Notes: generated by a model not told the origin, from the sequence alone. A stretch of 64,000 nt of DNA from Ramlibacter lithotrophicus (GCF_012184415.1 NZ_VTOX01000005.1:186001-250000), one strand, 5' to 3'. Shown: positions 7,384 through 19,058, counted from the first letter of the stretch. Program-made: numbers and translations.

Positions 7384-9471
7384 TTAGAGATCCGTGATCT
7401 TCACTTCGTCGGTCGCGGAGTAGATGTCGATCACCCGGCAGTCGCCGCACATCTTGAGCCGCTCGGCGGCGGCCCCCTGGAACATGGGATGGCCGCCCAG
7501 GCGCGCCAGCATCGCCTCGATCGCCTTAAGCGTGCCGAAGGGCTTGCCGCAGCGCACGCAGGCGTAGGGCTGCGCTTCGTTGAGCACGCGGGCCTCGCGC
7601 CGCTCGCGCGCCAGCAGCAGCCGCGGCTCGAGCGTGATCGCCTGCTCCGGGCAGGTCCGGGCGCACAGGCCGCACTGGACGCAGTTCTTCTCGATGAAGC
7701 GCAATTGCGGGAGCGCCGCGTTGTCCTGCACCGCGCTGGCCGGACAGGCACTGACGCAGCTGAGGCACAAGGTGCAGCGGTCTTTGTTCACCTGCACGCT
7801 GCCGAAGGGCGAGCCACGCGCCGGCATGGGCACCACCGCCGGCCGCAGCGGCGCGTATTCCACCAGATGGTCGAGCGCGAGTTCCAGCGTCGCGCGCTTC
7901 TCCGGCGCGAGCGAAAACTGCGCCGGCCGCTCCGGCGCCGCGGGACGCTGCCGTACCAGCAGCTGCAGTTCCTGGTCGAGGTCGCCGAGCGTGCGGGCCT
8001 GCAGCAGCGTGAAATGGCGGCCGTCGTAGCCCAGGCCGCCGAGCACCGCCTCGGCAACGTCCATCTGTTCGCGCAGCGCGTCCAGGTACTGCGGCGCCTC
8101 CTCGCCAGTCGTCAGCACGGCGACCTGCGATGCACCCATCGCCACGGCGCTCAGCCACACATCGACGCCGAGGCTCGCGGTATGCCACACCGACATCGGG
8201 ATCACGTTGGCCGGAATGCCTTGCGCGACGCCGAGCTGGGCGGCCCGGCCGACCTCTTCGACCAACGCCTGGCCACCTTCCTGGCTGTGCAACAACAGCA
8301 CCGGGGCCTTGCCGCCCGCCTGCAGGTACGTGGACAGCAGCGTGCGGATCTTCAGACCTTGCGCGGCAGCCGTGGGATAGGCGTAGCTGATGGCGCCGGT
8401 GGGGCACACCGTGGTGCAGGCGCCGCAGCCCACGCAGAGGTTGGCGTTGACCTTGACCTGCTGGCGCGACGCGTCGCTCGTGATCGCCTCCGCGGAGCAG
8501 ACCTCGATGCAGGCATTGCAGCCCACCTTCTCGTTGCGGCTGTGCGCGCACAGCTTCTGCTTGTAGGCGAAGAATTTCGGCTTCTCGAATTCGCCGACCA
8601 GCTCGCGCAGCTTGAGCACCGTCGGCAGCGCCGCCGCGGCCCAGTTCGCGGCAGGCACGTGGTAATAGCCTTGCGGCCGTGCGTGCTGGAGGAACGCCGG
8701 GGCCGGACGCAAGTCCAGCACGAGGTCGAAGCGCTCGGTGAGCGCCTGCGCCTCGCGCCCGAAGTCGATGGCGCCCGCCACCGTGCACGCCTTCACGCAC
8801 TGGCGGTGGCCGGTGCACAGCGCCGCGTTGATCTGGTAGTCCAGGCCGATCGCGCTCTCGGGGCAGGCGACGACGCACGCGTTGCAGCGCGTGCACAGGT
8901 CCAGGTCGATCGGGTTGCCGGCCGTCCATTGCAGCTCGAACGCGCCGAGCCAGCCGCGCAATGCATCGATGCGCCCGCCCAGCACAGGGTAGCGCCGCTC
9001 CTGCGCGCCGGCGCCGCCTTGCGTGAAGATGGTCACGTCGAGGACGTCGGCAACGAGCGCGGCTGCGCGCTCGGCATCCTCCATCGCTCCGATCACCAGC
9101 AGGCGGCCCGCGCTTCGGTAGGTCACCGTTGGCACCGGATCCGGGTCCGGCAGGTGCGCCGCGGCCAGCAACGCCGCGATCTTGGGCATCGCCTTGCCCG
9201 CATCCCGGCTCCAGCCGCCGGTCTCGCGGATGTTGACGAACCGCACGGGGGCGACGGCGCCCTCGGTGCGCTCGCCGATCTCGGCGAACAGGCGCTTCTC
9301 CTGGGTGCACGCCACGACCACCTCGCCGCCACCCTGGATCACCTTCTGGAAGGCGCCGGCTTCGCGGCGGCACAGGCTGGAGTGGAGGGTCAGATCCTCA
9401 CGCAGCGCCTTGCCCAGGGCCCCCGGCTGCAGGGGCATCGTCTTGTTGCAATCGCAGATCAGGGTCGGCAT
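7384..9471 (-). CDS. Large multi-[4Fe-4S] ferredoxin-like protein of the fdh block
   Basis: Cytoplasmic iron-sulfur protein of about 695 residues with no signal peptide. Cluster motifs in order are CTRCNACVVACP, CTGHRQCVKAC, CNACIEVC, CVGCGACTTVCP, CTLCLSCVSACP and CVQCGLCARTCP. A C-terminal CVRC...CGDC pair resembles a zinc or rubredoxin-like site. Five to six [4Fe-4S] clusters are therefore likely. The central region between the two cluster groups resembles the HdrA/MvhD-like electron-transfer proteins often annotated only as 4Fe-4S binding protein. The start at 9471 (MPTLICDCNKTM) lies inside the end of the DUF3306 gene (74-base overlap). The upstream in-frame start at 9549 would extend the overlap further. 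It may link formate oxidation to a cytoplasmic electron acceptor; that is inference. Confidence 0.85.
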   Translation of the reverse strand: MPTLICDCNKTMPLQPGALGKALREDLTLHSSLCRREAGAFQKVIQGGGEVVVACTQEKRLFAEIGERTEGAVAPVRFVNIRETGGWSRDAGKAMPKIAALLAAAHLPDPDPVPTVTYRSAGRLLVIGAMEDAERAAALVADVLDVTIFTQGGAGAQERRYPVLGGRIDALRGWLGAFELQWTAGNPIDLDLCTRCNACVVACPESAIGLDYQINAALCTGHRQCVKACTVAGAIDFGREAQALTERFDLVLDLRPAPAFLQHARPQGYYHVPAANWAAAALPTVLKLRELVGEFEKPKFFAYKQKLCAHSRNEKVGCNACIEVCSAEAITSDASRQQVKVNANLCVGCGACTTVCPTGAISYAYPTAAAQGLKIRTLLSTYLQAGGKAPVLLLHSQEGGQALVEEVGRAAQLGVAQGIPANVIPMSVWHTASLGVDVWLSAVAMGASQVAVLTTGEEAPQYLDALREQMDVAEAVLGGLGYDGRHFTLLQARTLGDLDQELQLLVRQRPAAPERPAQFSLAPEKRATLELALDHLVEYAPLRPAVVPMPARGSPFGSVQVNKDRCTLCLSCVSACPASAVQDNAALPQLRFIEKNCVQCGLCARTCPEQAITLEPRLLLARERREARVLNEAQPYACVRCGKPFGTLKAIEAMLARLGGHPMFQGAAAERLKMCGDCRVIDIYSATDEVKITDL

Positions 9472-10051
9472 CGTTGGGCGGCGCGGCAGCGGCATCGGAA
9501 ACGGTGGTGGACTGTGCCACGCTTCGGGCAGCGTGGTTATCCGCAACATCCCTCGGCTGGCCCGGCTGCGCGCCGGCTTCCGGCGGTCCGGGCGGCTCGT
9601 CGAACAGGCGCAGGAAGGAGGCGCTGGCGAGCTGGCGCAACATGCTGTCGGGCATCGGATCGGGCCGGGAATAGTCGTCGATGTAGACGTCCATGCCGTC
9701 CATGACGTTGTAGCGCGGATCCGCGAACAGCTTCTTCATGGCGGCGTTCTTGACGTCGGCGGCGACGTCGCGGGTCGCGAAGCGGCTGAAATCGGACTCT
9801 GCGGTGAGGGCCTGCACGTCATCCATCGTCGGCGGCGGCGGTTCGTCGGCTGCCGGCACCGGCACTTCCGCAGCCGGCGCCGGGGGCTGCGCCACGACGG
9901 CGGCGGGCGCGGGATCCGCGGCCGCGGCCGGCAGCGCGGACACAACGGGCGCTCGCGCCGCGGCAGCTTCGGGCGGCTCCTCGGGCAGGGGCCGGCCATC
10001 GCGGGCGTCGAGCTTGCGGCGCGACCAGCGGCCCAGGAAGCCGTCACTCAT
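9398..10051 (-). CDS. DUF3306 protein
   Basis: A 217-residue protein with a short conserved start (MSDGFLGRWSRRKLDAR), a Pro/Ala-rich linker (about 25-85) and the conserved DUF3306 core. That core carries TMDDVQALTAESDFSRF, then VKNAAMKKLFADPRYNVMDGMDVYIDDYS (about 85-150). The function is unknown; the family occurs almost only beside DUF3305 and formate dehydrogenase genes. The start ATG overlaps the DUF3305 stop by eight bases. Its C-terminal 24 codons overlap the next gene's start, so the tail after about residue 190 is poorly constrained and may be the weakest part of the call. A GTG at 10060 is a less likely start. Confidence 0.85.
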   Translation of the reverse strand: MSDGFLGRWSRRKLDARDGRPLPEEPPEAAAARAPVVSALPAAAADPAPAAVVAQPPAPAAEVPVPAADEPPPPTMDDVQALTAESDFSRFATRDVAADVKNAAMKKLFADPRYNVMDGMDVYIDDYSRPDPMPDSMLRQLASASFLRLFDEPPGPPEAGAQPGQPRDVADNHAARSVAQSTTVSDAAAAPPNDADPDLRLQQDDAPAAGGPGQGAA

Positions 10052-10589
10052 GTCCGCCACCGAATTTCTTTTCGGTCGTTACCGAGGCCGGATTGCCGAA
10101 CCGGTCCTGCAGCGCCCGAAAGCTCTGCGGCCGGCGCCGCTTCTTCGGCTCCTGCACGTAGTGCTGGTCGACGAAGGCGCGGACCCACTCGATCACGTCG
10201 GGCGGCGCCGGCACCTGCTCCACGGTTTCCTGCGCGTCGAGCCAGCGCCCGGCGTCGTGGTAGCTCAGCGTCACCACCACCGGCCGGGGAATCGGCTCGG
10301 CCGCCAGGCCCGGTTCTTCCTCCATCCGCCACATCACGAACCAGCACGGCGCGGGCGTGGTGATGTTCAGGTAATAACCTTCGGCGTCATCGCGGAACAG
10401 CTCCACGGTGAAGCCGGGATGCAGCCAGCGCTCGCCCGCCTCGTCCTGCACCAGCAGGCGCGGGCCGGTGCCGAAGGAGGGCTCGTGCGGCACGACGTCT
10501 TCCAGCGTCCAGCGCCAGGGCTGCCACCGGTTGGCGAGCCGCTCGCGGCGCATGATCACCGCCACTTCCATGCTGGGACGCTCTGTCAT
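10044..10589 (-). CDS. DUF3305 protein
   Basis: A 181-residue cytoplasmic protein. The first half carries the conserved METER-like start (MTERPSMEVAVIMRRERLANRWQ...) and a WQPWRW motif; the middle reads GWLHPGFTVELFRDDAEGYYLN-like. The C-terminal basic tail contains PKKRRRPQSFRALQDRFGN. DUF3305 genes travel with DUF3306 in formate dehydrogenase loci of alpha- and betaproteobacteria; no biochemical role is established. The start at 10589 is chosen over the longer in-frame start at 10682 because conservation begins near there; 10571 (MEVAVIM) is also possible. It follows fdsA by about 100 bases and overlaps DUF3306 by eight bases. Confidence 0.85.
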   Translation of the reverse strand: MTERPSMEVAVIMRRERLANRWQPWRWTLEDVVPHEPSFGTGPRLLVQDEAGERWLHPGFTVELFRDDAEGYYLNITTPAPCWFVMWRMEEEPGLAAEPIPRPVVVTLSYHDAGRWLDAQETVEQVPAPPDVIEWVRAFVDQHYVQEPKKRRRPQSFRALQDRFGNPASVTTEKKFGGGHE

Positions 10590-10692
10590 CCGGCGCACTG
10601 TAATTGATCGGGCCCACGGGCGCCCTCGGGGGAAGCACTGGTGCCGGCACGGACTCTCGACCGCGGTGCCGGCCGCGTTCACGCAAACGCGC

Positions 10693-13579
10693 TCACGCGA
10701 TGGCCACGCCTTCGATCGCGACGGCGCAGTACTTGAACTCGGGGATCTTGCCGAACGGGTCGAGCGCCGCGTTGGTCAGCAGGTTCGCCGCCGCTTCGGC
10801 GTACGCGAACGGAATGAACACGCTGCCAGGCGCCGTGCCGTCGTCGCGCCGCACCTGCAGTTCGACTTCGCCGCGCCGCGAGCGCACGCGGATCGGCTGG
10901 CCCGGCGCGAGGCCGAGCGCCTCGATGTCCGCCCCGCACAGGCAGGCCGTCGCCACCGGCTCGATGGCATCGAGCACGGCCGAGCGGCGCGTCATGCTGC
11001 CGGTGTGCCAGTGTTCCAGCTGCCGGCCGGTGATCAGCACGAACGGGAAGGCGGCGTCGGTCTGCTCGTCGGCCGGCACGAGGCCGGCCGGCACCAGCTT
11101 CACCCGGCCGTCCGGCGTCGGGAAGCGGTCGACGAACACGATCGGCTGGCCGGGGTCGTCCTCGCCGAGGCAGGGATAGGTGACGCTGCCTTCGCGCTCC
11201 AGCCGCTCCCAGCTGATGCCGCCGATGGCGGCATGCTGCGCCTGCCGCATCTCCTCGTAGACGGCCGCGACGCCGGCGTCGGGGCCCGGATAGTTCCAGG
11301 CGAGGCCCATCCGCCGCGCCATCTGCTGGATCAGCCACAGGTCCGGCTTCGCCTCGCCCGGTGCGGCTATGGCCCGGCGTCCCAGCTGCAGCATGCGGTC
11401 GGTGTTGGTGACGGTGCCGGTCTTCTCCGGCCAGGCAGTGGCCGGCAGCACGACGTCGGCCAGCCAGGCGGTCTCGGTCATGAAGATGTCCTGCACCACC
11501 AGGTGTTCCAGCGCCGCCAGCGCGGCGCGGGCGTGGTTCAGGTCGGGATCGCTCATCGCCGGGTTCTCGCCCGCGATGTACATGCCGCGGACCTTGTGCG
11601 GATCGCCCTGGGGCGCCAGCGCCTTGTGCATGATCTCGACCACGGTGTAGCCCGGCTGCGCGTCGAGCCTGGTGCCCCAGAACTGCTCGAACCACGCATG
11701 GGCGTCGTGGTTGTCCACCCGCTGGTAGTTGGGGAACATCATCGGGATCAGGCCGGCATCGCTCGCGCCCTGCACGTTGTTCTGGCCGCGCAGCGGATGC
11801 AGGCCGCTGCCCGGCTTGCCGATCTGGCCCGCCACGGCGCACAGCGCGATCAGGCAGCGCGCGTTGTCGGTGCCGTGGACATGCTGGCTGACGCCCATGC
11901 CCCACAGGATCATGGCGCTGCGGGCCGTGGCAAAGGCGCGAGCCACTTCGCGGATGGTGGCGGCCGGAATGCCGCACACGCCCTCCATCGCTTCGGGGCT
12001 GAAGCGCGCAACGCCCTCGCGCAGTGCCTCATAGTTGCTGGCGCGCTGCGCGATGAACTCCTCGTTGGCAAGTCCCTCCTGGATGATCGTGTGGATCATC
12101 GCGTTGAGCAGCGCGACATCGCTGTCCGCCTTGAACTGCAGCGTCCGCCACGCGTGCCGGCTGATCTCGGTGGCGCGCGGATCGGCCACGACGATCTTCG
12201 TGCCCGTCCTGGCCGCGTTCTTCATCCAGGTCGCGGCCACAGGATGGTTGCTGGTCGGGTTGGAGCCGATCACGATGATCAGCTCGGAGTGCTGGATGTC
12301 GTTGACCTGGTTGCTCACGGCGCCGGAGCCGACGCCTTCGAGCAGCGCCGCGACGCTGGACGCATGGCACAGGCGCGTGCAATGGTCGACGTTGTTGCTG
12401 CCAAAGCCGGTGCGCACCAGCTTCTGGAAGAGGTAGGCCTCTTCGTTCGTCCCCTTGGCCGAGCCGAAGCCCGCGAGCGCCTTGGGCCCGTGGCCATCGC
12501 GCAAGGTCCTGAGCTTGCCGGCCGCGAAATCGAGCGCCTCGTCCCAGCTCGCTTCGCGGAACACTTCGCTCCAGCGCGCCGGGTCGCGCCTGACATTGCC
12601 GTCCTTGGCGACCCCGGACTTGCGGATCAGCGGCTTCGTGAGCCGGTGCGGATGATGGGCGTAATCGAAGCCGAAGCGCCCCTTGACGCACAGGCGGCTG
12701 CCGTTGGCCGGGCCGTCACGGCCGTCGACGGCCACGAGCTTCCCGTCCCGGACCTTGTAGGTGACGAGGCACCCGACGCCGCAGAAAGGACACACCGACG
12801 CCACTTCGCGGTCGACCCGCTGCGAGCCGACCAGCGTCCTGGGCATCAGGGCGCCGGTGGGGCAGGCCTGCACGCACTCGCCGCAGGCGACGCAGGTGCT
12901 GTCGCCCATGGCGTCGCCGAGATCGAACACGACGATGCTGTCGGCGCCGCGCCGGGCATAGCCGATCACGTCGTTGACCTGCTCCTCGCGGCAGGCGCGC
13001 ACGCAGCGCTTGCACTGGATGCAGGCGTCGAGGTTCACGGCCATGGCCGGGTGCGACAGGTCGGGGACCGGCTGATCGCGGCGCAGTGCCTTCAAGGCGG
13101 AGCGCGCGGTGACGCCCAGGCGCGCGGCCCATTGGCTCAATTCGCCGTGCTGGCCCGGGAGACCCTCACCCCCACCCTCTCCCGCAGGCGGGAGAGGGGG
13201 CTCTTCACTCCCTCTCCCCGCTGGGGAGAGCGAAGCGAGGGGCCGGGGTGGGGTGAGGGGCGCGTCCGTCCACTTGTAGCCCTGCTCCGGCATGTCTGCC
13301 AGCATCAGCTCCAGCACCATGCGCTGGCTCTTGAGGGCGCGGTCGCTGTCCGACTGCACCTTCATGCCCGGCGTCACGGCCCGGCAGCAACTGGGCGCCA
13401 GCACGCGCTCGCCGGCGATCTCGACGACGCAGGCGCGGCAATTGCCGTCCGGCCGGTATCCGTCCTTGTGGCATAGGTGCGGGATGGCTACGCCGGCGCG
13501 GCGGGCCGCTTCCAGGATGGTGTCGCCCTCCACGGCCTTCACGGCGGCGCCGTTCAGCTCGAAGTCGACGAGCGGGAGA

Positions 13580-13590
<11 letters not shown>
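10693..13590 (-). CDS. fdsA: NAD-dependent formate dehydrogenase alpha subunit FdsA
   Basis: Cytoplasmic bis-MGD catalytic subunit, 965 residues, with no Tat signal. Domains in order: a 2Fe-2S ferredoxin with a His-Cys region (Cys40, CRAC at 51-54, Cys68/69); two [4Fe-4S] motifs, CIQCKRCVRAC (190-200) and CVACGECVQAC (233-243); the molybdopterin [4Fe-4S] site CPFCGVGC (267-274); and the metal-ligand cysteine in DHCTRLCHASSV (Cys408). This is the FdsA/NuoG-like layout. Residues about 111-146 (low complexity, Pro/Gly/Ser-rich) are encoded by a palindromic repeat (13163-13260) between two conserved domains. The start overlaps the fdsGB stop by 11 bases, so the subunits are coupled. A separate fdsD gene is not seen downstream inside the window. 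Confidence 0.93.
13163..13260. repeat. Palindromic intergenic-type repeat inside fdsA
   Basis: The outer ends are inverse (CCCTCACCCCC at 13163, GGGGTGAGGGG ending at 13260). Inside are two perfect hairpins: a 10-base stem CCCTCTCCCG/CGGGAGAGGG at 13175-13198 with a CAGG loop, and an 8-base stem CTCTCCCC/GGGGAGAG at 13212-13230. This type normally lies between genes; here it is translated in frame without a stop. Confidence 0.85.
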
Positions 13591-15310
<1,720 letters not shown>

Positions 15311-15451
15311 GATCTCGTGGAGTCAAAGAAAAAATCGTAGCAGGCCGGGCGGGGCCGGCCTTGCCGTCACGCAAAAGGACGCGAATGTGGCGCCCGGACG
15401 CGCCATTGTCGGGCTTGGGACGCCGGTGCCACGCTCCGGCCGTGCCTGGCC

Positions 15452-16546
15452 TCAGGTTTCCTTGGAAATCTTGATGCTCGGGAACTTGGCCGAGAAGTCC
15501 TTGGACTTGGCCGCGATCTTGATTGCCACCTGGCGGGCCACGGCCTTGTAGATGCCCGCGATCTCGCCGTCGGGCTCGGCGACCACCGTCGGCTTGCCGC
15601 CGTCGGCCTGCATCCGGATCCTGATGTCCAGCGGCAAGGCGCCCAGGTAGTCCATCCCGTACTCGGTCGCCATGCGCTGGCCGCCGCCTTCGCCGAAGAT
15701 GTGCTCGGCCTTGCCGCAGTTGCTGCACACGTGCACTGCCATGTTCTCGACGATGCCCAGGATCGGCACGCCGACCTTCTCGAACATCTTGATGCCCTTG
15801 CGGGCGTCGAGCAGCGCGATGTCCTGGGGCGTCGTCACGATCACGGCCCCGGTCATCGGCACGCGCTGCGACAGCGTCAGCTGGATGTCGCCGGTGCCCG
15901 GAGGCATGTCGACCACCAGGTAATCGAGGTCCTTCCAGTTGGTCTGGCGCAGCAGCTGCTCCAGTGCCTGGGTCGCCATCGGGCCGCGCCAGATCATCGC
16001 CTCGTCGGCCGCCACCAGGAAGCCGATCGACATGACCTGCACGCCGTAGTTCTCGAGCGGTTCCATGGTCTTGCCGTCGGCCGACTCGGGCCGGCCCTCG
16101 ATGCCCAGCATCATGGGCTGGCTCGGGCCGTAGATGTCCGCGTCCAGCACGCCGACGCTGGCGCCTTCGGCCGCGAGCGCCAGCGCCAGGTTCACGGCCA
16201 TCGTGCTCTTGCCGACGCCGCCCTTGCCCGACGCCACCGCGACGATGTTCTTCACGCCCGGCAGCAGCTGCACCCCGCGCTGCACCGCGTGGGCCGTGAT
16301 CCTGCTCGTGATGTGGGCGGAGACGTTCTTCACGCCCGCCACCCCCTTGGCGGCGGCGACCAGCGCCGTGCGCAGCGCCGGGATCTGGCTCTTGGCGGGG
16401 TAGCCCAGCTCGACGTCGAACGAGACGTCGCCGCCCTCGCTGACCTGGAGGTTCTTCAACGCCTTGGTGCTGACGAAGTCCTTGCCGGTGTTGGGATCGA
16501 TGACGCCCGAGAGGGCCTGGAGCAGCTGGTCTTGGGAAGCGGACAT
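15452..16546 (-). CDS. apbC: Iron-sulfur cluster carrier ATPase ApbC/Mrp
   Basis: P-loop ATPase, 364 residues, that binds and hands over [4Fe-4S] clusters in the cytoplasm. An N-terminal MIP18/DUF59 domain (about 1-85) precedes the deviant Walker A SGKGGVGKST (about 106-115), the DADIYGPSQP switch and MPPGTGD. The C-terminal CSNCGK pair, which binds the cluster at the dimer interface, is present. The start at 16546 is chosen because conservation begins there (MSASQDQLLQAL) and a GAGGAA ribosome site precedes it. It is divergent from metG, as in many betaproteobacteria. Its neighbours are two FeS-rich formate dehydrogenases, though the gene is a general housekeeping factor. Confidence 0.95.
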   Translation of the reverse strand: MSASQDQLLQALSGVIDPNTGKDFVSTKALKNLQVSEGGDVSFDVELGYPAKSQIPALRTALVAAAKGVAGVKNVSAHITSRITAHAVQRGVQLLPGVKNIVAVASGKGGVGKSTMAVNLALALAAEGASVGVLDADIYGPSQPMMLGIEGRPESADGKTMEPLENYGVQVMSIGFLVAADEAMIWRGPMATQALEQLLRQTNWKDLDYLVVDMPPGTGDIQLTLSQRVPMTGAVIVTTPQDIALLDARKGIKMFEKVGVPILGIVENMAVHVCSNCGKAEHIFGEGGGQRMATEYGMDYLGALPLDIRIRMQADGGKPTVVAEPDGEIAGIYKAVARQVAIKIAAKSKDFSAKFPSIKISKET

Positions 16547-16569
16547 GGGTGTGGTATTCCTCTGCGGCA

Positions 16570-16662
16570 AGTGTAGCGAGTCCACCTCGGCCGGCCGGCC
16601 AAGCCCCCGCCCGGCCAAGGGCACCCGGGCCGCCCGGCCGGCCGGAAGCCGTCGCCTAGAAT
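16570..16662. promoter_or_regulatory. Divergent apbC / metG promoter region
   Basis: On the plus strand TAGAAT (16657-16662, 5 of 6 to the -10 box) lies 24 bases before the metG ATG. On the minus strand TACACT (16575-16570, 4 of 6) lies 24 bases before the apbC ATG. No convincing -35 boxes are visible in the very GC-rich spacer. Confidence 0.45.
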
Positions 16663-16686
16663 TCCAGGTTCCCCGGAAAGTCCCCC

Positions 16687-18783
16687 ATGCCCGCACAGCG
16701 CAAGCTCTTCGTCACCACCGCCCTGCCCTACGCCAACGGCAAGTTCCACATCGGGCACATCATGGAATACATCCAGGCCGACATCTGGGTGCGGTTCCAG
16801 CGGATGCACGGGCACATGGTGCATTTCGTCGGTGCCGACGACGCGCACGGGGCGCCGATCATGATCGCGGCGGAAAAGGCCGGCAAGACGCCGCAGGCCT
16901 TCGTCGCGGAGATCGCGGCTGGCCGCAAGGAGTACCTGGACGGGTTCCACGTCCGGTTCGACAACTGGCATTCCACGGACAGCCCGGAGAACACCGAGCT
17001 CGCGCAAGGCATCTACCGCAGCCTGAAGGCGGCCGGCCTGATCGCCACCCGCACCATCGAGCAGTTCTACGACCCGGTCAAGGGCATGTTCCTGCCGGAC
17101 CGCTACATCAAGGGCGAGTGCCCGAGCTGCCACGCGAAGGACCAGTACGGCGACTCGTGCGAGGTGTGCAGCAGCGTCTACGCGCCCACCGACCTGATCG
17201 AGCCGTACTCCACGCTCAGCGGCGCGAAGCCGGAGCTGCGCAGCTCGGAGCACTTCTTCTTCAAGCTGTCGGATCCGCAGGTGGTGGAATTCCTCAAGGC
17301 CTGGACGCAGGACGGCAAATTGCAGCCCGAGGTGGCGAAGAAGGCCAGCGAGTGGTTCGAGGCCGGCATGGCCGACTGGGACATCAGCCGCGATGCGCCT
17401 TACTTCGGCATCGACATCCCTGAGGCTCCCGGCAAGTACTTCTACGTCTGGCTCGATGCGCCGATCGGCTACCTCGCCAGCCTGAAGAACCACTTCGACA
17501 AGGGCCAGGCGAAGAACCATTGGCACGAGGCCTCGCGCACCGGCGCGAGCTTCGACGACTTCGTCGCCGACCCGTCGGTGGAACAGGTGCACTTCATCGG
17601 CAAGGACATCGTGTACTTCCACACCTTGTTCTGGCCGGCGATGCTGCAGTTCTCCGGCCGCAAGACGCCCGGCCAGGTCAACGTGCACGGCTTCATCACA
17701 GTCAGCGGCGAGAAAATGAGCAAGAGCCGCGGCACCGGCATCGACCCGCTGAAATACCTGTCGCTCGGGATGAACCCCGAGTGGCTGCGCTACTACATCG
17801 CCGCCAAGCTCAACGGCAAGGTCGAGGACGTCGATTTCAATCCGGACGACTTCATCGCCCGCGTCAACGCCGACCTGGTCGGCAAGTACGTCAACATCGC
17901 CAGCCGCGCCGCGAAGTTCATTCCCGGCGGCAAGCTGGCCGCCAGCGACTTCGGCCGCTTCAATGCCGCCGCCCGGGTGGAACACGTGGCGCAGTTGTAC
18001 GAAACACGCGAATACGGCAAGGCCCTGCGCGAAATCATGGCGCTGGCCGACGAGGTGAACCTGCGCTTCGACGGCGCGGCGCCGTGGAAACTGGTGAAGG
18101 AAGATCGCCGCGCCGAGGCCGCCGAAGTCTGCTCCGAGTGCATCGAGCTGTTCAAGGTGCTGACGGCCTGCCTCAAACCGGTCCTGCCCGAACTGGCGCG
18201 GCAGGCGGAATCCTTCCTGCGCTGCGGGCCGCTGGACTGGCGCAATGCCGCGGCGCCGCTCGGCGAAGGCCACCAGATCGGCGAATACAAGCACCTGATG
18301 CAGCGGGTCGAGGGCAAGCAGATCGACGCGCTGTTCGACGTGCCGGCGGAAGCCGGAGCGGCCGCGCCCCCACCCCAGCCCTCCCCCAAAGGGGGAGGGA
18401 GCGAACAAGGCGCCGGCGAGCCGGGCGGCGAGGCGATCGGAGGCGATATCTCGATCGACGAATTCGGCAAGGTCGACATGCGCATCGCCAGGGTCGTCGA
18501 GTGCAAGGCGGTCGAGGGATCGACCAAGCTGCTGCAACTGACGCTCGACGTCGGCGAGGGCCGCACGCGCAACGTGTTTTCCGGCATCGCCTCGGCCTAC
18601 AAGCCCGAGGACCTCACGGGCCAGCTCGTCGTCGTCGTGGCCAATCTCGCCCCGCGCAAGATGAAGTTCGGCGTGAGCGAAGGCATGGTGCTGTCCGCCA
18701 GCCACGGCGACACGAAGGCCAATCCCGGCATCTTCGTCTTGAAGGCATGGCCCGGCGCCCAGCCGGGAATGCGGGTGCGGTAA
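16687..18783 (+). CDS. metG: Methionyl-tRNA synthetase
   Basis: Class I aminoacyl-tRNA synthetase that charges tRNA-Met, 698 residues. The HIGH motif is at residues 21-24 and KMSKS at 343-347. The zinc knuckle cysteines are CPSC (145-148) and CEVC (158-161). The anticodon-binding helical domain covers about 390-545, and a C-terminal EMAP/Trbp111-like tRNA-binding dimerisation domain starts near residue 590 ([13 protein letters not shown]). Between these two domains, residues about 560-575 ([14 protein letters not shown]) are encoded by a short palindromic repeat. The gene is divergent from apbC. The start ATG is directly supported by the conserved [14 protein letters not shown] beginning. Confidence 0.97.
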   Translation: MPAQRKLFVTTALPYANGKFHIGHIMEYIQADIWVRFQRMHGHMVHFVGADDAHGAPIMIAAEKAGKTPQAFVAEIAAGRKEYLDGFHVRFDNWHSTDSPENTELAQGIYRSLKAAGLIATRTIEQFYDPVKGMFLPDRYIKGECPSCHAKDQYGDSCEVCSSVYAPTDLIEPYSTLSGAKPELRSSEHFFFKLSDPQVVEFLKAWTQDGKLQPEVAKKASEWFEAGMADWDISRDAPYFGIDIPEAPGKYFYVWLDAPIGYLASLKNHFDKGQAKNHWHEASRTGASFDDFVADPSVEQVHFIGKDIVYFHTLFWPAMLQFSGRKTPGQVNVHGFITVSGEKMSKSRGTGIDPLKYLSLGMNPEWLRYYIAAKLNGKVEDVDFNPDDFIARVNADLVGKYVNIASRAAKFIPGGKLAASDFGRFNAAARVEHVAQLYETREYGKALREIMALADEVNLRFDGAAPWKLVKEDRRAEAAEVCSECIELFKVLTACLKPVLPELARQAESFLRCGPLDWRNAAAPLGEGHQIGEYKHLMQRVEGKQIDALFDVPAEAGAAAPPPQPSPKGGGSEQGAGEPGGEAIGGDISIDEFGKVDMRIARVVECKAVEGSTKLLQLTLDVGEGRTRNVFSGIASAYKPEDLTGQLVVVVANLAPRKMKFGVSEGMVLSASHGDTKANPGIFVLKAWPGAQPGMRVR
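18364..18405. repeat. Short palindromic repeat inside metG
   Basis: A perfect 9-base stem CCCTCCCCC/GGGGGAGGG (18379-18387 and 18391-18399) with an AAA loop, flanked by CCCCCACCCCAG. It is read in frame as a Pro/Gly/Ser linker between the anticodon-binding and C-terminal domains. The sequence resembles the family of elements that includes the one in fdsA. Confidence 0.75.
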
Positions 18784-18801
18784 CGCTTTACACACGCTGC
18801 C

Positions 18802-18807
18802 TACAAT
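18802..18807 (+). promoter_or_regulatory. -10 box for the small lipoprotein gene
   Basis: TACAAT, 5 of 6 to the -10 consensus, 24 bases before the ATG at 18832 and just after the metG stop. This suggests an independent promoter. No -35 box at standard spacing is evident because that position lies in the metG stop region. Confidence 0.4.
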
Positions 18808-18831
18808 GCCTCATCCATTGAAGGCCGCACG

Positions 18832-19056
18832 ATGTTCCGCAGTCCCCGCTCCGCTCTCCGATTCCCCGTCCGACTGGCCGCGCTGCTCGCACTCGTGACG
18901 CCGCTGCTGGGCGGGTGCGCGGTCGCGATGGTCACGGGTGCCGTGGTGGGCGTGGCCGCGACCGGCGTCGGACTGGCCGTGGATGCGGGTGTCGGCGCCG
19001 TCAAGCTGACCGGCAAGGCCGTCGGCGCCGTGCTGCCCGGCGGCGACGACGAGTAG
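18832..19056 (+). CDS. Small lipoprotein, NF038104-like
   Basis: A 74-residue protein with a basic N-terminus, a hydrophobic stretch and a lipobox ending LLGGC (Cys28). The short mature part is Gly/Val/Ala-rich, with glycine-zipper-like spacing (TGAVVGVAATGVGLAVDAGVG), and ends in an acidic GGDDE. The pattern matches a small conserved proteobacterial lipoprotein group of unknown function (NF038104). It stands alone between metG and the convergent end of the Ehr/Hyf-like operon, with only two bases between stops. Confidence 0.75.
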   Translation: MFRSPRSALRFPVRLAALLALVTPLLGGCAVAMVTGAVVGVAATGVGLAVDAGVGAVKLTGKAVGAVLPGGDDE

Positions 19057-19058
19057 CG

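Noticed and set aside
13163..13260. CRISPR-like or tandem repeat array
   Set aside because: Only inverted arms and two hairpins are present; there are no regularly spaced direct repeats with unique spacers anywhere in the window.
10408..13476. Long plus-strand open frame opposite fdsA
   Set aside because: Antisense shadow; fdsA carries complete FeS and cofactor motifs across the same bases.
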